NCBI GenBank assembly: GCA_001942045.1
Contig: MSTD01000009.1
Span: forward strand, 19,406 to 44,912
Length of the DNA stretch: 25,507 nt
Reading direction: 5' to 3'
Origin: Mycolicibacterium porcinum
Lineage (GTDB): Bacteria; Actinomycetota; Actinomycetes; Mycobacteriales; Mycobacteriaceae
Shown: positions 15,696-23,989 of the stretch, in pieces
How the letters are laid out: every line of letters starts with the position of its first letter
Numbering within the stretch: the stretch's first letter is position 1
Position numbers and translations under genes: made by a program
The notes under the pieces: generated by a model
Seen by the model: the letters and a program-made list of their open reading frames with translations, nothing else
What the model was told of the DNA's origin: nothing
Databases searched by the model: none

Positions 15696-16064
15696 ATGAG
15701 TTCTCTGACACGGGCCGAGATCGGCGCACTGGGTGAACAGCTGGCCGTCGAACATCTGGCGGCGCAGGGCTTGCGCACGGTGACGCGCAACTGGCGATGC
15801 CGTTACGGCGAGCTGGACGTCATCGCTGAGGAGACGGCCACCAACACGTTGGTGTTCGTCGAGGTGAAGACCCGCACGGGCGACGGCTTCGGCGGGCTGG
15901 CTGAGGCGGTCACGCCACAGAAGGTGCGCCGGATCCGGCGGTTGGCGGCGTTGTGGCTGGCTGAACAGGAGGCCCGCTACGCCGCACTGCGCATCGACGT
16001 GATCGGGGTGCGCCTCGGCCGCCGCCGAGAACCCGAGCTGACGCACCTCAAGGGGGTGGGCTGA
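15696..16064 (+). CDS. YraN/UPF0102 family nuclease-like protein
   Basis: This 122-residue protein of the UPF0102 family has a restriction-endonuclease-like fold. It shows LGEQLAVEHLAAQGL, the acidic strand motif YGELDVIA, and FVEVKTR, which together form the E...D...ExK nuclease-like core. Start ATG 15696 gives the family length; GTG 15690 would add two residues. It corresponds to M. tuberculosis Rv2898c by gene order. The ComM-like gene follows after one base, so they form an operon with dprA, suggesting a role in handling incoming or damaged DNA. Cellular function is not established for the family. Confidence 0.9.
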   Translation: MSSLTRAEIGALGEQLAVEHLAAQGLRTVTRNWRCRYGELDVIAEETATNTLVFVEVKTRTGDGFGGLAEAVTPQKVRRIRRLAALWLAEQEARYAALRIDVIGVRLGRRREPELTHLKGVG

Positions 16065-16065
16065 A

Positions 16066-17577
16066 ATGGGTTTGGGCAGAGCCTATTCGGTGGCCATGCG
16101 CGGGATGGACGGCGTCATCGTGGAGATCGAAGCGGACATCGCCTCCGGGCTGCCCAGCGTGAACTTGGTGGGGCTGCCCGACACCGCGCTGCAGGAGTCG
16201 CGGGATCGGGTGCGGGCGGCCATCACCAACTGCGGCAACGAGTGGCCGATGTCGCGCCTGACGCTGGCGCTGTCGCCGGCCACGCTGCGCAAGGTCGGCT
16301 CGATGTACGACCTGGCACTGGCGGCGGCAGTGCTCTCGGCGCACACAAAGACGGCGTGGGCGCGGCTGGAAAAGTCTGTCCTGCTGGGCGAACTCGCGCT
16401 CGACGGACGGGTCCGGCCGGTTCACGGTGTGTTGCCTGCCGTACTGGCCGCCAAACACGAGGGCTGGACCGTGGTCGTGGTGCCGTTCGACAACCTGGCC
16501 GAGGCCAGCCTCGTCGACGGCATCGACGTGTACGGCGTCCGCACCCTGCGACACCTGCAAGCCTGGCTCGACGGGAAAGGGGACCTGGAGGCCCGGGTGG
16601 TGGCGCCGGGGCGCGCGCCGGAGGCGACGGCGGATCTCGCCGATGTGGTCGGACAGGGTCAGGCCCGGTACGCCATCGAAGTGGCGGCGGCCGGGGCGCA
16701 CCACCTGATGCTCACCGGTCCGCCCGGGATCGGGAAAACAATGTTGGCGCAGCGGCTTCCGGGCCTGTTGCCGCCGTTGTCGCCCGCCGAATCGCTTGAG
16801 GTGACGGCCATCCACTCGATGGCGGGGCTACTCGCGGGGGACACCCCACTGATCACCTGCCCACCGTTCGTGGCGCCACACCACACCGCGAGTGTGGCGG
16901 CCCTGGTCGGCGGCGGAAGTGGGTTCGCCCGTCCGGGAGCGGTCAGTCGGGCGCATCGGGGTGTGCTGTTTCTCGACGAGTTCGCCGAAATGGGGTCAAG
17001 TGCCCTGGAGGCGTTGCGAACCCCTTTGGAAGATGGGCAGATTCGGTTGGCGCGCCGCGACGGGGTGGCCTGCTATCCGGCGCGCTTCCAACTTGTCCTG
17101 GCGGCGAACCTGTGTCCGTGCGCCCCGCCCAATTCCGCTGACTGTGTCTGTTCGGCGCAAGCCAAGCTCCGGTACCGGGGCAAGTTGTCGGGGCCACTGG
17201 TAGATCGGGTCGACCTGCAGGTGGAGCTGTACCCGGTCAGCGCGGGGGCCTTCATGCCGCAGGCGGGAGAATCCAGTGCCGTGGTCCGCAAGCGGGTCGC
17301 CGCGGCCCGCCTTGCCGCCCAGGAACGCTGGAAACCGTATGGGATCGGCACCAATGCCGAGGTCAGCGGCTCCCTGCTACGCCGCGAATTCCGGTTGCCC
17401 AGGGCCGCGATGGAACCGCTGCGATCGGTACTCGACCGCGGCGTGATCAGCATGCGTGGGGCCGACCGGTCTTTGAGGGTCGCCTGGACATTGGCCGACC
17501 TGGCCGGGCGGACCATGCCCGCCCACGAGGACGTCGCTGCCGCGTTGAGCTTCCGCCAGATCGGCGGTGTGTCATGA
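16066..17577 (+). CDS. ComM-like / Mg-chelatase-fold AAA+ ATPase
   Basis: This 503-residue YifB/ComM-type protein shows an N-terminal Lon-like S5 fold (residues 1-170; GLPSVNLVGLPDTALQESRDRV), an AAA+ core with Walker A GPPGIGKT (218-225) and Walker B VLFLDEF, then a cysteine-bearing insert CPCAPPNSADCVC and a C-terminal Mg-chelatase-like domain. Related ComM proteins are hexameric helicases that drive branch migration during recombination of taken-up DNA. The gene starts one base after yraN and its stop overlaps the dprA start (ATGA). Matches Rv2897c by order. Complete, no anomaly seen. Confidence 0.92.
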   Translation: MGLGRAYSVAMRGMDGVIVEIEADIASGLPSVNLVGLPDTALQESRDRVRAAITNCGNEWPMSRLTLALSPATLRKVGSMYDLALAAAVLSAHTKTAWARLEKSVLLGELALDGRVRPVHGVLPAVLAAKHEGWTVVVVPFDNLAEASLVDGIDVYGVRTLRHLQAWLDGKGDLEARVVAPGRAPEATADLADVVGQGQARYAIEVAAAGAHHLMLTGPPGIGKTMLAQRLPGLLPPLSPAESLEVTAIHSMAGLLAGDTPLITCPPFVAPHHTASVAALVGGGSGFARPGAVSRAHRGVLFLDEFAEMGSSALEALRTPLEDGQIRLARRDGVACYPARFQLVLAANLCPCAPPNSADCVCSAQAKLRYRGKLSGPLVDRVDLQVELYPVSAGAFMPQAGESSAVVRKRVAAARLAAQERWKPYGIGTNAEVSGSLLRREFRLPRAAMEPLRSVLDRGVISMRGADRSLRVAWTLADLAGRTMPAHEDVAAALSFRQIGGVS

Positions 17578-18713
17578 CCGACGAGGTGCGCCGGGCCTGG
17601 GCGTATCTGTCCCGGGTGGCCGAGCCGCCGTGCCTGGAACTGAAGGCGTTGGTCGCGCAGGTAGGTCCGGTCGAGGCCGCCGTCCGGGTCAAGGCCGGTC
17701 GAGTGGATTCCGAGCTGTTGAGCCGGGTCGAGGCACGGCGGGAATTCGATTGTGCGGCAGAAGACCTGGATGTTCTGGACCGGATGGCCGGGCGGTTGAT
17801 CACGCCCGACGACGAGGAGTGGCCGCTGCTGCAATTCCAGGCACTTCGCGGCAAGGAGCTCAAACGTCCGCATGCCCATCCTCCGCTGGTGTTGTGGGCG
17901 GTCGGTCCGGTGTGCCTCGATGAGGCCACCGAACGTGCCGCGGCGATCGTCGGTACCCGCGCGGCCACGGCCTACGGGGAGCACGTGGCCGCCGAGTTGG
18001 CCGCCGGACTGGTCGAACGTGCCGTCACGGTGGTGTCCGGCGGGGCCTACGGCATCGACGGCGCGGCCCACCGGGCGGCGCTGGCGTGTGAGGGCGTGAC
18101 CATCGCGATCGTGGCCGGGGGCATCGACAACCCGTACCCGGCCGGGCACAGCGCGCTGTTTCACCGGATCCGGCAGGACGGCCTGCTGATCAGTGAGTAC
18201 CCACCGGGGACGGCGCCTGGCCGGCTGCGGTTCCTCACCCGCAACCGGCTGGTGGCCGCCCTCTCCGGGGCGACCGTAGTGGTGGAGGCCGGGTTGCGCA
18301 GCGGCGCGGCCAACACCGCGGGCTGGGCCACGGCGCAGGGGCGCTCGGTGTGTGCGGTGCCCGGTCCGGTGACGTCGGCGGCGTCGGCGGGTTGCCACGC
18401 ACTGCTACGGGACGGAGCTCACCTGGTCGCTCGGGCCGAGGAAGTCGTCGAACTCGTCGGCCGCATAGGCGAACTCGCGCCGCCGGAGGCGCATCCAACC
18501 GGGCCGTTGGACCAGCTCGCGCCGACAGAGAAACAGGTGTACGACGCGCTGCCGGGGCGAGGCACCCTCACGGTGGACGAGATCGCGATGCTCGCCGCCC
18601 TGGCCCCGCACCAGGTGCTCGGACCGTTGACGATGTTGGAGTTCGCCGGGTTGGTCGAAAGTGTCGACGGATGCTGGCGAATCACGCGTCGACGTCGGGT
18701 CCGTCCCACGTAA
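17574..18713 (+). CDS. dprA: DNA-processing protein DprA (Smf)
   Basis: This 379-residue DprA loads RecA on incoming single-stranded DNA. The Rossmann-like core has AAIVGTRAATAYG, VVSGGAYGIDGAAHRAAL, the IAIVAGGIDNPYPAGHSALF loop and ISEYPPGTAPGRLRFLTRNR. The C-terminal domain (about 315-379, TEKQVYDALPGRGTLTVDEIA) is a winged-helix module. Start ATG 17574 overlaps the previous stop by four bases. In M. tuberculosis the next gene would be viuB; here a nitrile hydratase operon intervenes. Natural transformation is not proven in most mycobacteria, so recombination or repair is the safer role. Confidence 0.93.
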   Translation: MTDEVRRAWAYLSRVAEPPCLELKALVAQVGPVEAAVRVKAGRVDSELLSRVEARREFDCAAEDLDVLDRMAGRLITPDDEEWPLLQFQALRGKELKRPHAHPPLVLWAVGPVCLDEATERAAAIVGTRAATAYGEHVAAELAAGLVERAVTVVSGGAYGIDGAAHRAALACEGVTIAIVAGGIDNPYPAGHSALFHRIRQDGLLISEYPPGTAPGRLRFLTRNRLVAALSGATVVVEAGLRSGAANTAGWATAQGRSVCAVPGPVTSAASAGCHALLRDGAHLVARAEEVVELVGRIGELAPPEAHPTGPLDQLAPTEKQVYDALPGRGTLTVDEIAMLAALAPHQVLGPLTMLEFAGLVESVDGCWRITRRRRVRPT

Positions 18714-18751
18714 ATGACGCCTGCGTAGACCTTGGTTCTATTGCCGTCGAT

Positions 18752-18781
18752 TTGCTGCAGGACCAGCTGACGCGGTGTTAA
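18752..18781 (+). promoter_or_regulatory. Candidate promoter of the nitrile hydratase operon
   Basis: TTGCTG (18752-18757) and TGTTAA (18776-18781) are spaced by 18 bases and lie in the 138-base gap after dprA, about 70 bases before the beta-subunit ATG. The gap shows no terminator hairpin after dprA, so read-through is also possible. Start 18852 is backed by the purine-rich GGGGAGGG just upstream. Confidence 0.3.
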
Positions 18782-18851
18782 TTTGCACCCATCGAGTGAG
18801 CTCACAACCCAGGCGTACGCCGTGTCGCGCGTCGGGATGGGGAGGGTTCGA

Positions 18852-19691
18852 ATGAGCACAGCCGCTGACCGCGCCGCCCAGTTGGCATTGGTCGCTCGCC
18901 TGAAGTCGGCATATCCCGAGCTGCCCGACGCCCCGACGCCGGACCTGCTCGACCATGGCCGCTTCACCGCCTACATGAAGCCCGTGCACGATGTCGGCGG
19001 CGAGCCGGACCCCCCGATGAAGTACGAGAACAAGGACTACGAGTACTGGGAGCACATGACCTATGTCATCTGCGAAGTCCTTGCCTGGCGCGGCATTTGG
19101 TTGTCCGAGGAGCGGCGACGAATGGGCAACGTCGACGTCGGGCGGGCGGTCTACCTGGGTTTCCCGTACTACGGTCGCTGGCTCCTGTCGGTCGCGCGGG
19201 TCCTCGTCGAGAAACATCACATCGGGTTGACCGAACTGTCCGAGCGGATGGCCGAAGTCCAGGAGCGGTATGCCGGCGGGATGGCCGGTAAGCGGCTGGA
19301 GGCCCGGCCGAAGTTCCAGGGTGACGGGGCGAACGTCAAGCGCAACAGCCATATCGTGCACGCCCAGGGCAAAGGCGATCCCCAGGTGTATGCGGGCCGG
19401 GCCGGCACACCGAAGTTCAAGGTGGGCGACGCGGTAGTGGTGCGCGAGCTCCCGGTGCTGTTCTACACCCGCACCCCCGAGTACGTCCGTGGTGCGCGCG
19501 GCGAGATCGCCGCCGTCGCCTACGAAAGCCCGGCAGCCGAGGACGAAACCTGGGACCGGACCGACGCCGTCCCCGAATGGTTCTACGTGGTCAGCTTCAC
19601 GATGGCCGAGCTGTGGGACGGCTATACGGGAACGGCCACCGACACGTTGGGAACCGAGATCCCCGAGCACTGGCTGCGGGCAGCAGGCTGA
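18852..19691 (+). CDS. Nitrile hydratase beta subunit
   Basis: This 279-residue protein lacks the metal site but forms half the active-site pocket and the alpha-beta interface of nitrile hydratase, which converts nitriles to amides. The N-terminal helical domain holds the invariant-looking HDVGG followed by YEYWEHMTYVICEVLAWRG. The C-terminal SH3-like barrel (about 185-279) reads FKVGDAVVVRELPVLFYTRTPEYVRGARG and ends in the WYVVSF-like segment and IPEHWLR. The start is ATG 18852 with a good ribosome binding site; the frame is open 23 codons further up without support. The order beta-alpha-activator matches the cobalt-type nhlBAE operon of Rhodococcus rhodochrous. The N-terminus is about 25 residues longer than the minimal beta fold. 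Confidence 0.88.
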   Translation: MSTAADRAAQLALVARLKSAYPELPDAPTPDLLDHGRFTAYMKPVHDVGGEPDPPMKYENKDYEYWEHMTYVICEVLAWRGIWLSEERRRMGNVDVGRAVYLGFPYYGRWLLSVARVLVEKHHIGLTELSERMAEVQERYAGGMAGKRLEARPKFQGDGANVKRNSHIVHAQGKGDPQVYAGRAGTPKFKVGDAVVVRELPVLFYTRTPEYVRGARGEIAAVAYESPAAEDETWDRTDAVPEWFYVVSFTMAELWDGYTGTATDTLGTEIPEHWLRAAG

Positions 19692-19729
19692 CAGCCACGC
19701 ACGATCGGCCTCCTCACGAAGGGCGCACC

Positions 19730-20440
19730 ATGGCAGAGCACGACCACGATCATGATCACGAGCGCACCGTCAAACCGATGGTCGACGAGGTCACCGACTT
19801 CGAGGTACTCGAGATCGCGTTGCGCGAATTGTGTATCGAGAAGGGGATATTCACCGCCGAGGAACATCGGTTGTTCACCGAGTTCGCCGAACAGATCGGG
19901 CCGACGCCGGCCGCGCGGCTGGTGGCCCGGGCCTGGCTGAACCCCGACTTCAAGCGGCTGGCGGCCGAGGAACCGATGACGGCCAGCAAGGAGGTCGGCG
20001 TCGACTGGCTGGAGCCCACCGGGTTCGGAACACCCAGCGACTTCACCGCATTTCAGATCCTGGAAGACACCCCGACGGTGCACCACGTGATCGTCTGTGC
20101 GCTGTGCTCGTGCTACCCGCGCCCGATTCTCGGGAACTCACCCGAGTGGTACCGGACCCCCAACTACCGTCGCCGCCTGGTGCGCTGGCCCCGTCAAGTC
20201 TTGTCCGAATTCGGGTTGCGCCTGCCGGACACCGTCGAAGTGCGGGTGCAGGATTCGAATCAGAAGCATCGGTTCATGGTGATGCCGATGCGTCCCGAGG
20301 GCACCGACGGCTGGACCGAGGATCAGCTCACCGAGATCATCACCCGTGACTGCCTCATCGGTGTGGCACTACCCAAAGTCGGCGTGACCACCAATGTCAT
20401 CACCGACACCCGGCCCGCGGTCCATCCCAGCGGTGAATGA
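19730..20440 (+). CDS. Nitrile hydratase alpha subunit, cobalt-type metal site
   Basis: This 236-residue alpha subunit carries the metal-binding loop VCALCSCYPRP (Cys123, Cys126, Ser127, Cys128), where two cysteines are normally oxidised to sulfinic and sulfenic acid. The tyrosine after the last cysteine is typical of cobalt enzymes; the residue after the first cysteine is alanine instead of the usual threonine (cobalt) or serine (iron). Other family segments are VARAWLNPDFKRL, FHRFMVMPMRP-like KHRFMVMPMRPEGT and TRDCLIGVALP. The N-terminus has an unusual alternating His-Asp run, EHDHDHDHE (residues 3-11), that could bind metal. ATG 19730 lies 38 bases after the beta-subunit stop. The related thiocyanate hydrolase is an alternative activity. 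Confidence 0.9.
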   Translation: MAEHDHDHDHERTVKPMVDEVTDFEVLEIALRELCIEKGIFTAEEHRLFTEFAEQIGPTPAARLVARAWLNPDFKRLAAEEPMTASKEVGVDWLEPTGFGTPSDFTAFQILEDTPTVHHVIVCALCSCYPRPILGNSPEWYRTPNYRRRLVRWPRQVLSEFGLRLPDTVEVRVQDSNQKHRFMVMPMRPEGTDGWTEDQLTEIITRDCLIGVALPKVGVTTNVITDTRPAVHPSGE

Positions 20441-20445
20441 GGAGG
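20440..20445 (+). promoter_or_regulatory. Ribosome binding site deciding the activator start
   Basis: AGGAGG overlaps the last base of the alpha-subunit stop and ends five bases before GTG 20451. It favours that start over the in-frame GTG 20433, which lies upstream of the site. Confidence 0.65.
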
Positions 20446-20450
20446 GCCCA

Positions 20451-20822
20451 GTGGGCGCACCGAACGACCCGGCACCACTTGAAGAAACGCAGATTCCGAC
20501 CCTGGCGCGGATCGTGGAACGCAACCAGGTGTGGCCTCTGATGGCCGCCAAGTACGGCGTCGAAAACCTGGTCCCGCCGTGGAAGACCAGCCTCGACGGT
20601 TTCTGCGACGCCCTCGACCGCGCCGCCTGCGACGCCCGCGTGCCCGATTTCAAACAGCGACGCGACGAGGAGGACCTCCTGTCGGCAACCGTCTATGCCG
20701 ACCTCCCGTACCCCGAGAACCAGCTCGTCGCCCTCGCCCATTCGCTTCTGGCCCGTGGCGTGATCACCGAAAGCGAGCTGCAAGACCGGCTCGCGGTGGT
20801 CCGGAGGAGACTCGAGGCCTGA
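20451..20822 (+). CDS. Nitrile hydratase activator / accessory protein (NhlE-like)
   Basis: This 123-residue protein resembles the helical N-terminal domain of nitrile hydratase beta subunits (WKTSLDGFCDALDRAACDARVP, then a helix ending VARGVITESELQDRL-like sequence). Small proteins of this kind, such as NhlE and P14K, form a complex with the alpha subunit and help insert cobalt and oxidise its cysteines. The GTG start is supported by AGGAGG. It overlaps nothing and ends 87 bases before viuB. No cobalt permease (NhlF) lies in the window, so cobalt must come through another importer. Confidence 0.78.
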   Translation: MGAPNDPAPLEETQIPTLARIVERNQVWPLMAAKYGVENLVPPWKTSLDGFCDALDRAACDARVPDFKQRRDEEDLLSATVYADLPYPENQLVALAHSLLARGVITESELQDRLAVVRRRLEA

Positions 20823-20856
20823 AACACGTAGCACCCAGGCAGGCCGGTGGTCTCCG

Positions 20857-20882
20857 TATAGTCGATGAGGTCGGCTAACAAA
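20857..20882 (+). promoter_or_regulatory. Candidate viuB promoter with degenerate iron-box-like sequence
   Basis: TATAGT (20857-20862) is a good -10 box. The 17 bases after it, TGAGGTCGGCTAACAAA (20866-20882), resemble an IdeR box with one base missing in the centre: TGAGGT for TTAGGT, and GGCTAAC intact. Ungapped agreement is only about 11 of 19, so IdeR binding is uncertain. Position over the expected transcription start is what makes it worth noting. Confidence 0.35.
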
Positions 20883-20909
20883 CGAGCGGCACATGATCTT
20901 GGAGGCGCC

Positions 20910-21776
20910 ATGGCAGGACGACCCGTGCACACCTTTCAGGTGGTGCACCGCGAACAGCTGACCGACCACATCGTCCGCCTGGTACTGGGCGGAGCCGGCG
21001 AGGGCACGGGCTTCGACACGTTCTCGCCCAACGACTTCAGCGACGCCTACGTCAAACTCGTCGTCGTTCCGGCCAACGTTGACGTGTCGGCGCTCCCGAA
21101 ACCTTTGACGCTGGACAGCTTTCAGGAGCTGCCGGCCGAACAGCGACCGATCGTCCGTACCTACACGGTGCGCAAGTCCGACAAGGAGCGCGGCGAGATC
21201 ACCATCGACTTCGTCGTGCACGGTGAGCAGGGGGTGGCCGCCCCCTGGGCCGCGGCGGCGGTACCGGGCCAGCCCGCCTACCTGATGGGGCCCAGTGGCG
21301 CCTACACCCCCGACCCGGCCGCCGACTGGCACCTGCTCGCCGGTGACGAATCGGCGCTGCCGGCCATCGGTGCCGCCCTGGAGGCGTTGCCCGCCGACGC
21401 GATCGGCAAGGTTTTCATCGAGGTGGCCGGCCCGCACGACGAAGTCGAGCTCAGTGCTCCCGCCGGCGTCGAGGTCAACTGGATCCACCGGGGCGGCCGC
21501 GCCGATCTGGTCGGCGATGACCACGCCGGGGACAACGCGCCGCTGATCGCCGCCGTGAAGGAGGCCGCCTGGCTGCCGGGGCAGGTCCAGGTGTTCATCC
21601 ACGGCGAGGCTCAGGCCGTCATGCACAACCTGCGGCCCTACATCCGCAAGGAGCGCGGGGTCGCCGCGAAGTGGGCCGCCTCGATCTCGGGGTACTGGCG
21701 CCGTGGGCGCACCGAGGAGACATTCCGGCAGTGGAAGGCCGAGCTGGCAAAAGCCGAGGCCGACACCGCCGGTTGA
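20910..21776 (+). CDS. viuB: Siderophore-interacting FAD/NAD(P)H ferric reductase (ViuB/SIP family)
   Basis: This 288-residue cytoplasmic flavoprotein of the SIP family reduces imported ferric-siderophores to release Fe2+. The FAD-binding barrel (residues 1-120) contains the RTYTVR motif, followed by the NAD(P)H part with [20 protein letters not shown]. The C-terminal SIP signature is [25 protein letters not shown] 20910 has TTGGAGG just upstream; an earlier in-frame start is unsupported. By order and family it matches M. tuberculosis Rv2895c (viuB). With the IdeR-type operon 5 kb away, this locus holds two iron-acquisition units. Substrate siderophore is presumably a mycobactin or exochelin. 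Confidence 0.9.
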   Translation: MAGRPVHTFQVVHREQLTDHIVRLVLGGAGEGTGFDTFSPNDFSDAYVKLVVVPANVDVSALPKPLTLDSFQELPAEQRPIVRTYTVRKSDKERGEITIDFVVHGEQGVAAPWAAAAVPGQPAYLMGPSGAYTPDPAADWHLLAGDESALPAIGAALEALPADAIGKVFIEVAGPHDEVELSAPAGVEVNWIHRGGRADLVGDDHAGDNAPLIAAVKEAAWLPGQVQVFIHGEAQAVMHNLRPYIRKERGVAAKWAASISGYWRRGRTEETFRQWKAELAKAEADTAG

Positions 21777-21823
21777 TCCCGGGTGTAGGCACCGGGCGCC
21801 TGCCGGATGGCAAGGTAGCCGTC

Positions 21824-22984
21824 ATGGCATACGGCGATTACCAACTCGAGATCTACCTGCAGGGGCTGTCCGGCGTGCTGCCGACCATGCCGATGGACTA
21901 CGCGGGGCTGGAGGCCAAAGCTCAAGCCGCCATGCCGGCCTCGATCTGGTCCTATGTGGCCGGGGGAGCCGGCGACGAACGCACCCAGCAGGTCAACCGC
22001 ACCGCATTCGACCGGTGGGGTCTGATGCCGCGCATGTTCAACGCCCACCGGGAACGGGACCTGTCCGTCGACGTGTTCGGGCTCAAGCTGCCCTCGCCGC
22101 TGTTCATGGCGCCGATCGGGGTGCTGGGCATCTGCGGGCAGGACGGGCACGGCGACCTGGCCGGCGCCCGCGCCGCCGCGCGCACCGGGGTGCCGATGGT
22201 GGTGTCCACGCTCACCGAGGACCCACTCGAGGACGTCGCCGCCGAATTCGGTGGCACCCCAGGTTTTTTCCAGCTGTACACGCCCACTGACAAGGACCTC
22301 GCCGCCAGCCTGGTCCAGCGCGCCGAGAAGGCTGGGTACAAGGGCATCGTCGTCACGCTCGACACCTGGGTGCCGGGTTGGCGGCCGCGCGACCTGGCCA
22401 CCTCCAACTTCCCGCAGCTACGCGGCAAGTGTCTGGCCAACTACACCAGCGACCCGGTGTTCCGGTCCGGTCTTCCACAGCCGCCCGAAGAGAACCCGCA
22501 GGCCACCGTGTTGCGCTGGGTCAGCCTGTTCGGCAATCCGCTCACTTGGGATGACTTGCCCTGGCTGCGGTCGCTGACGGAACTGCCGCTGATCCTCAAG
22601 GGAATCTGTCATCCCGACGATGTCCGGCGGGCCAAGGACGGCGGTGCCGACGGGATCTACTGCTCCAATCACGGTGGGCGCCAAGCCAACGGCGGCCTGC
22701 CCGCGATCGACTGCCTGCCCGGGGTGGTCGAGGCCGCCGACGGGCTGCCGGTGCTGTTCGACTCGGGCATCCGCAACGGCGCCGACATCGTCAAGGCGCT
22801 CGCCCTGGGGGCCACCGCCGTCGGCGTCGGCCGCCCGTACGCGTACGGGCTGGCACTGGGAGGGGCCGACGGCATCGTTCACGTGCTGCGTTCGCTGCTT
22901 GCCGAGGCCGATCTGATCATGGGCGTCGACGGGTACCCGACGCTGGCCGATCTCACTCCCGAGGCGCTGCGGCGGGTCGACTGA
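21824..22984 (+). CDS. Lactate 2-monooxygenase-like FMN alpha-hydroxy-acid oxidoreductase
   Basis: This 386-residue FMN enzyme closely resembles M. smegmatis lactate 2-monooxygenase, which turns L-lactate and O2 into acetate, CO2 and water. It shares [15 protein letters not shown], the RWGLMPRM segment, MAPIGV with Gly99, [43 protein letters not shown] with catalytic His283, and [15 protein letters not shown]. Gly99 sits at the residue where oxidases usually have alanine; glycine goes with the tightly coupled monooxygenase reaction. The start ATG 21824 matches the usual opening [12 protein letters not shown]. It is inserted between viuB and xerC, which I recall as adjacent in M. tuberculosis. 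Another 2-hydroxy acid is possible as substrate. Confidence 0.88.
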   Translation: MAYGDYQLEIYLQGLSGVLPTMPMDYAGLEAKAQAAMPASIWSYVAGGAGDERTQQVNRTAFDRWGLMPRMFNAHRERDLSVDVFGLKLPSPLFMAPIGVLGICGQDGHGDLAGARAAARTGVPMVVSTLTEDPLEDVAAEFGGTPGFFQLYTPTDKDLAASLVQRAEKAGYKGIVVTLDTWVPGWRPRDLATSNFPQLRGKCLANYTSDPVFRSGLPQPPEENPQATVLRWVSLFGNPLTWDDLPWLRSLTELPLILKGICHPDDVRRAKDGGADGIYCSNHGGRQANGGLPAIDCLPGVVEAADGLPVLFDSGIRNGADIVKALALGATAVGVGRPYAYGLALGGADGIVHVLRSLLAEADLIMGVDGYPTLADLTPEALRRVD

Positions 22985-23041
22985 CCGCATTGATTGCGGA
23001 TCGGTAGCGGCCCGGCGCGTCGGGTGCAGGGCGGGCGGACT

Positions 23042-23058
23042 TCTGCCACCGTGGCAGA
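23042..23058. repeat. Perfect inverted repeat at the xerC start
   Basis: TCTGCCAC-C-GTGGCAGA is a perfect 8-bp inverted repeat with a one-base centre, ending directly before the xerC GTG. As RNA it can form a 7-bp stem with a three-base loop where a ribosome binding site would be expected; as DNA it could be an operator. Confidence 0.6.
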
Positions 23059-23955
23059 GTGCCCGCAGTCCCGGACGTACTCGACGAGTTCGACGAATAC
23101 CTGGCGCTGCAATGCGGCCGGTCCGAGCACACGCGACGGGCCTACCGGGGTGACCTGTCGGCATTCTTCGACTTCACCGGTGGTGGCATGGAGACCGTGA
23201 CCCTGCCGACGCTGCGGTCGTGGCTGGCCGGTCAGGCCGCGGCCGGAGCGGCGCGGACCACGTTGGCGCGGCGCACCTCGACGGTCAAGACCTTCTGCAC
23301 CTGGGCGGCCCGCCGGGGACTGCTACCAGAGGACGCTGCCGCTCGGCTCCAGGTCCCCAAGGCACACCGGACGTTGCCGGCGGTGCTGCGTCGCGATCAG
23401 GCGATCGACGCCATGGAGGCGATGAATTCTGCTGCCCGCGAGGGTGATCCGCTGGCATTGCGGGACCGGCTGATCGTGGAGATGCTGTACGCCACGGGTA
23501 TTCGCGTCAGCGAATTGTGCGGGCTGGACATCGACGACATCGACACCTCGCGGCGGGTGCTGCAGGTGCTGGGCAAGGGCAACAAGCAGCGCACGGTCCC
23601 GTTCGGCGAACCCGCCCAGGTCGCGTTGACATCCTGGCTCACCGAGGGGCGTCCCGCGTTGGCCACGGCCGACTCCGGCCCGGCGCTGCTGCTCGGCGCC
23701 CGGGGTAAACGACTCGACCCGCGCCAGGCCCGCACGGTGGTGCATCAGACCGTCTCTGCCGTCGACGGCGCCCCCGACATCGGCCCCCACGGGCTGCGCC
23801 ACAGCGCGGCCACCCACCTGCTCGAAGGCGGCGCCGATCTGCGCATCGTGCAGGAATTGCTGGGCCACACCTCGCTGGCCACCACACAGCTCTACACCCA
23901 CGTCACCGTCGAACGGCTGCGGGCGGTGCACGACCAAGCGCACCCGCGCGCCTGA
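23059..23955 (+). CDS. xerC: Tyrosine recombinase XerC
   Basis: This 298-residue recombinase resolves chromosome dimers at dif together with XerD. The N-terminal core-binding domain ([26 protein letters not shown]) is followed by a catalytic domain with Arg149 in [55 protein letters not shown] and the nucleophile Tyr279. GTG 23059 gives the usual start and family length; no ribosome binding site is visible because an inverted repeat fills that position. It matches Rv2894c by gene order. Confidence 0.94.
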   Translation: MPAVPDVLDEFDEYLALQCGRSEHTRRAYRGDLSAFFDFTGGGMETVTLPTLRSWLAGQAAAGAARTTLARRTSTVKTFCTWAARRGLLPEDAAARLQVPKAHRTLPAVLRRDQAIDAMEAMNSAAREGDPLALRDRLIVEMLYATGIRVSELCGLDIDDIDTSRRVLQVLGKGNKQRTVPFGEPAQVALTSWLTEGRPALATADSGPALLLGARGKRLDPRQARTVVHQTVSAVDGAPDIGPHGLRHSAATHLLEGGADLRIVQELLGHTSLATTQLYTHVTVERLRAVHDQAHPRA

Positions 23956-23976
23956 CATCGCAGAACCAACGACGAC

Positions 23977-23981
23977 AGGAG
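23977..23981 (+). promoter_or_regulatory. Ribosome binding site pointing to a non-standard start
   Basis: AGGAG is 22 bases after the xerC stop and eight bases before ATC 23990. No ATG, GTG or TTG follows in any suitable position, which is why ATC is proposed as initiator of the hydrolase. Confidence 0.55.
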
Positions 23982-23989
23982 AACCCGCG

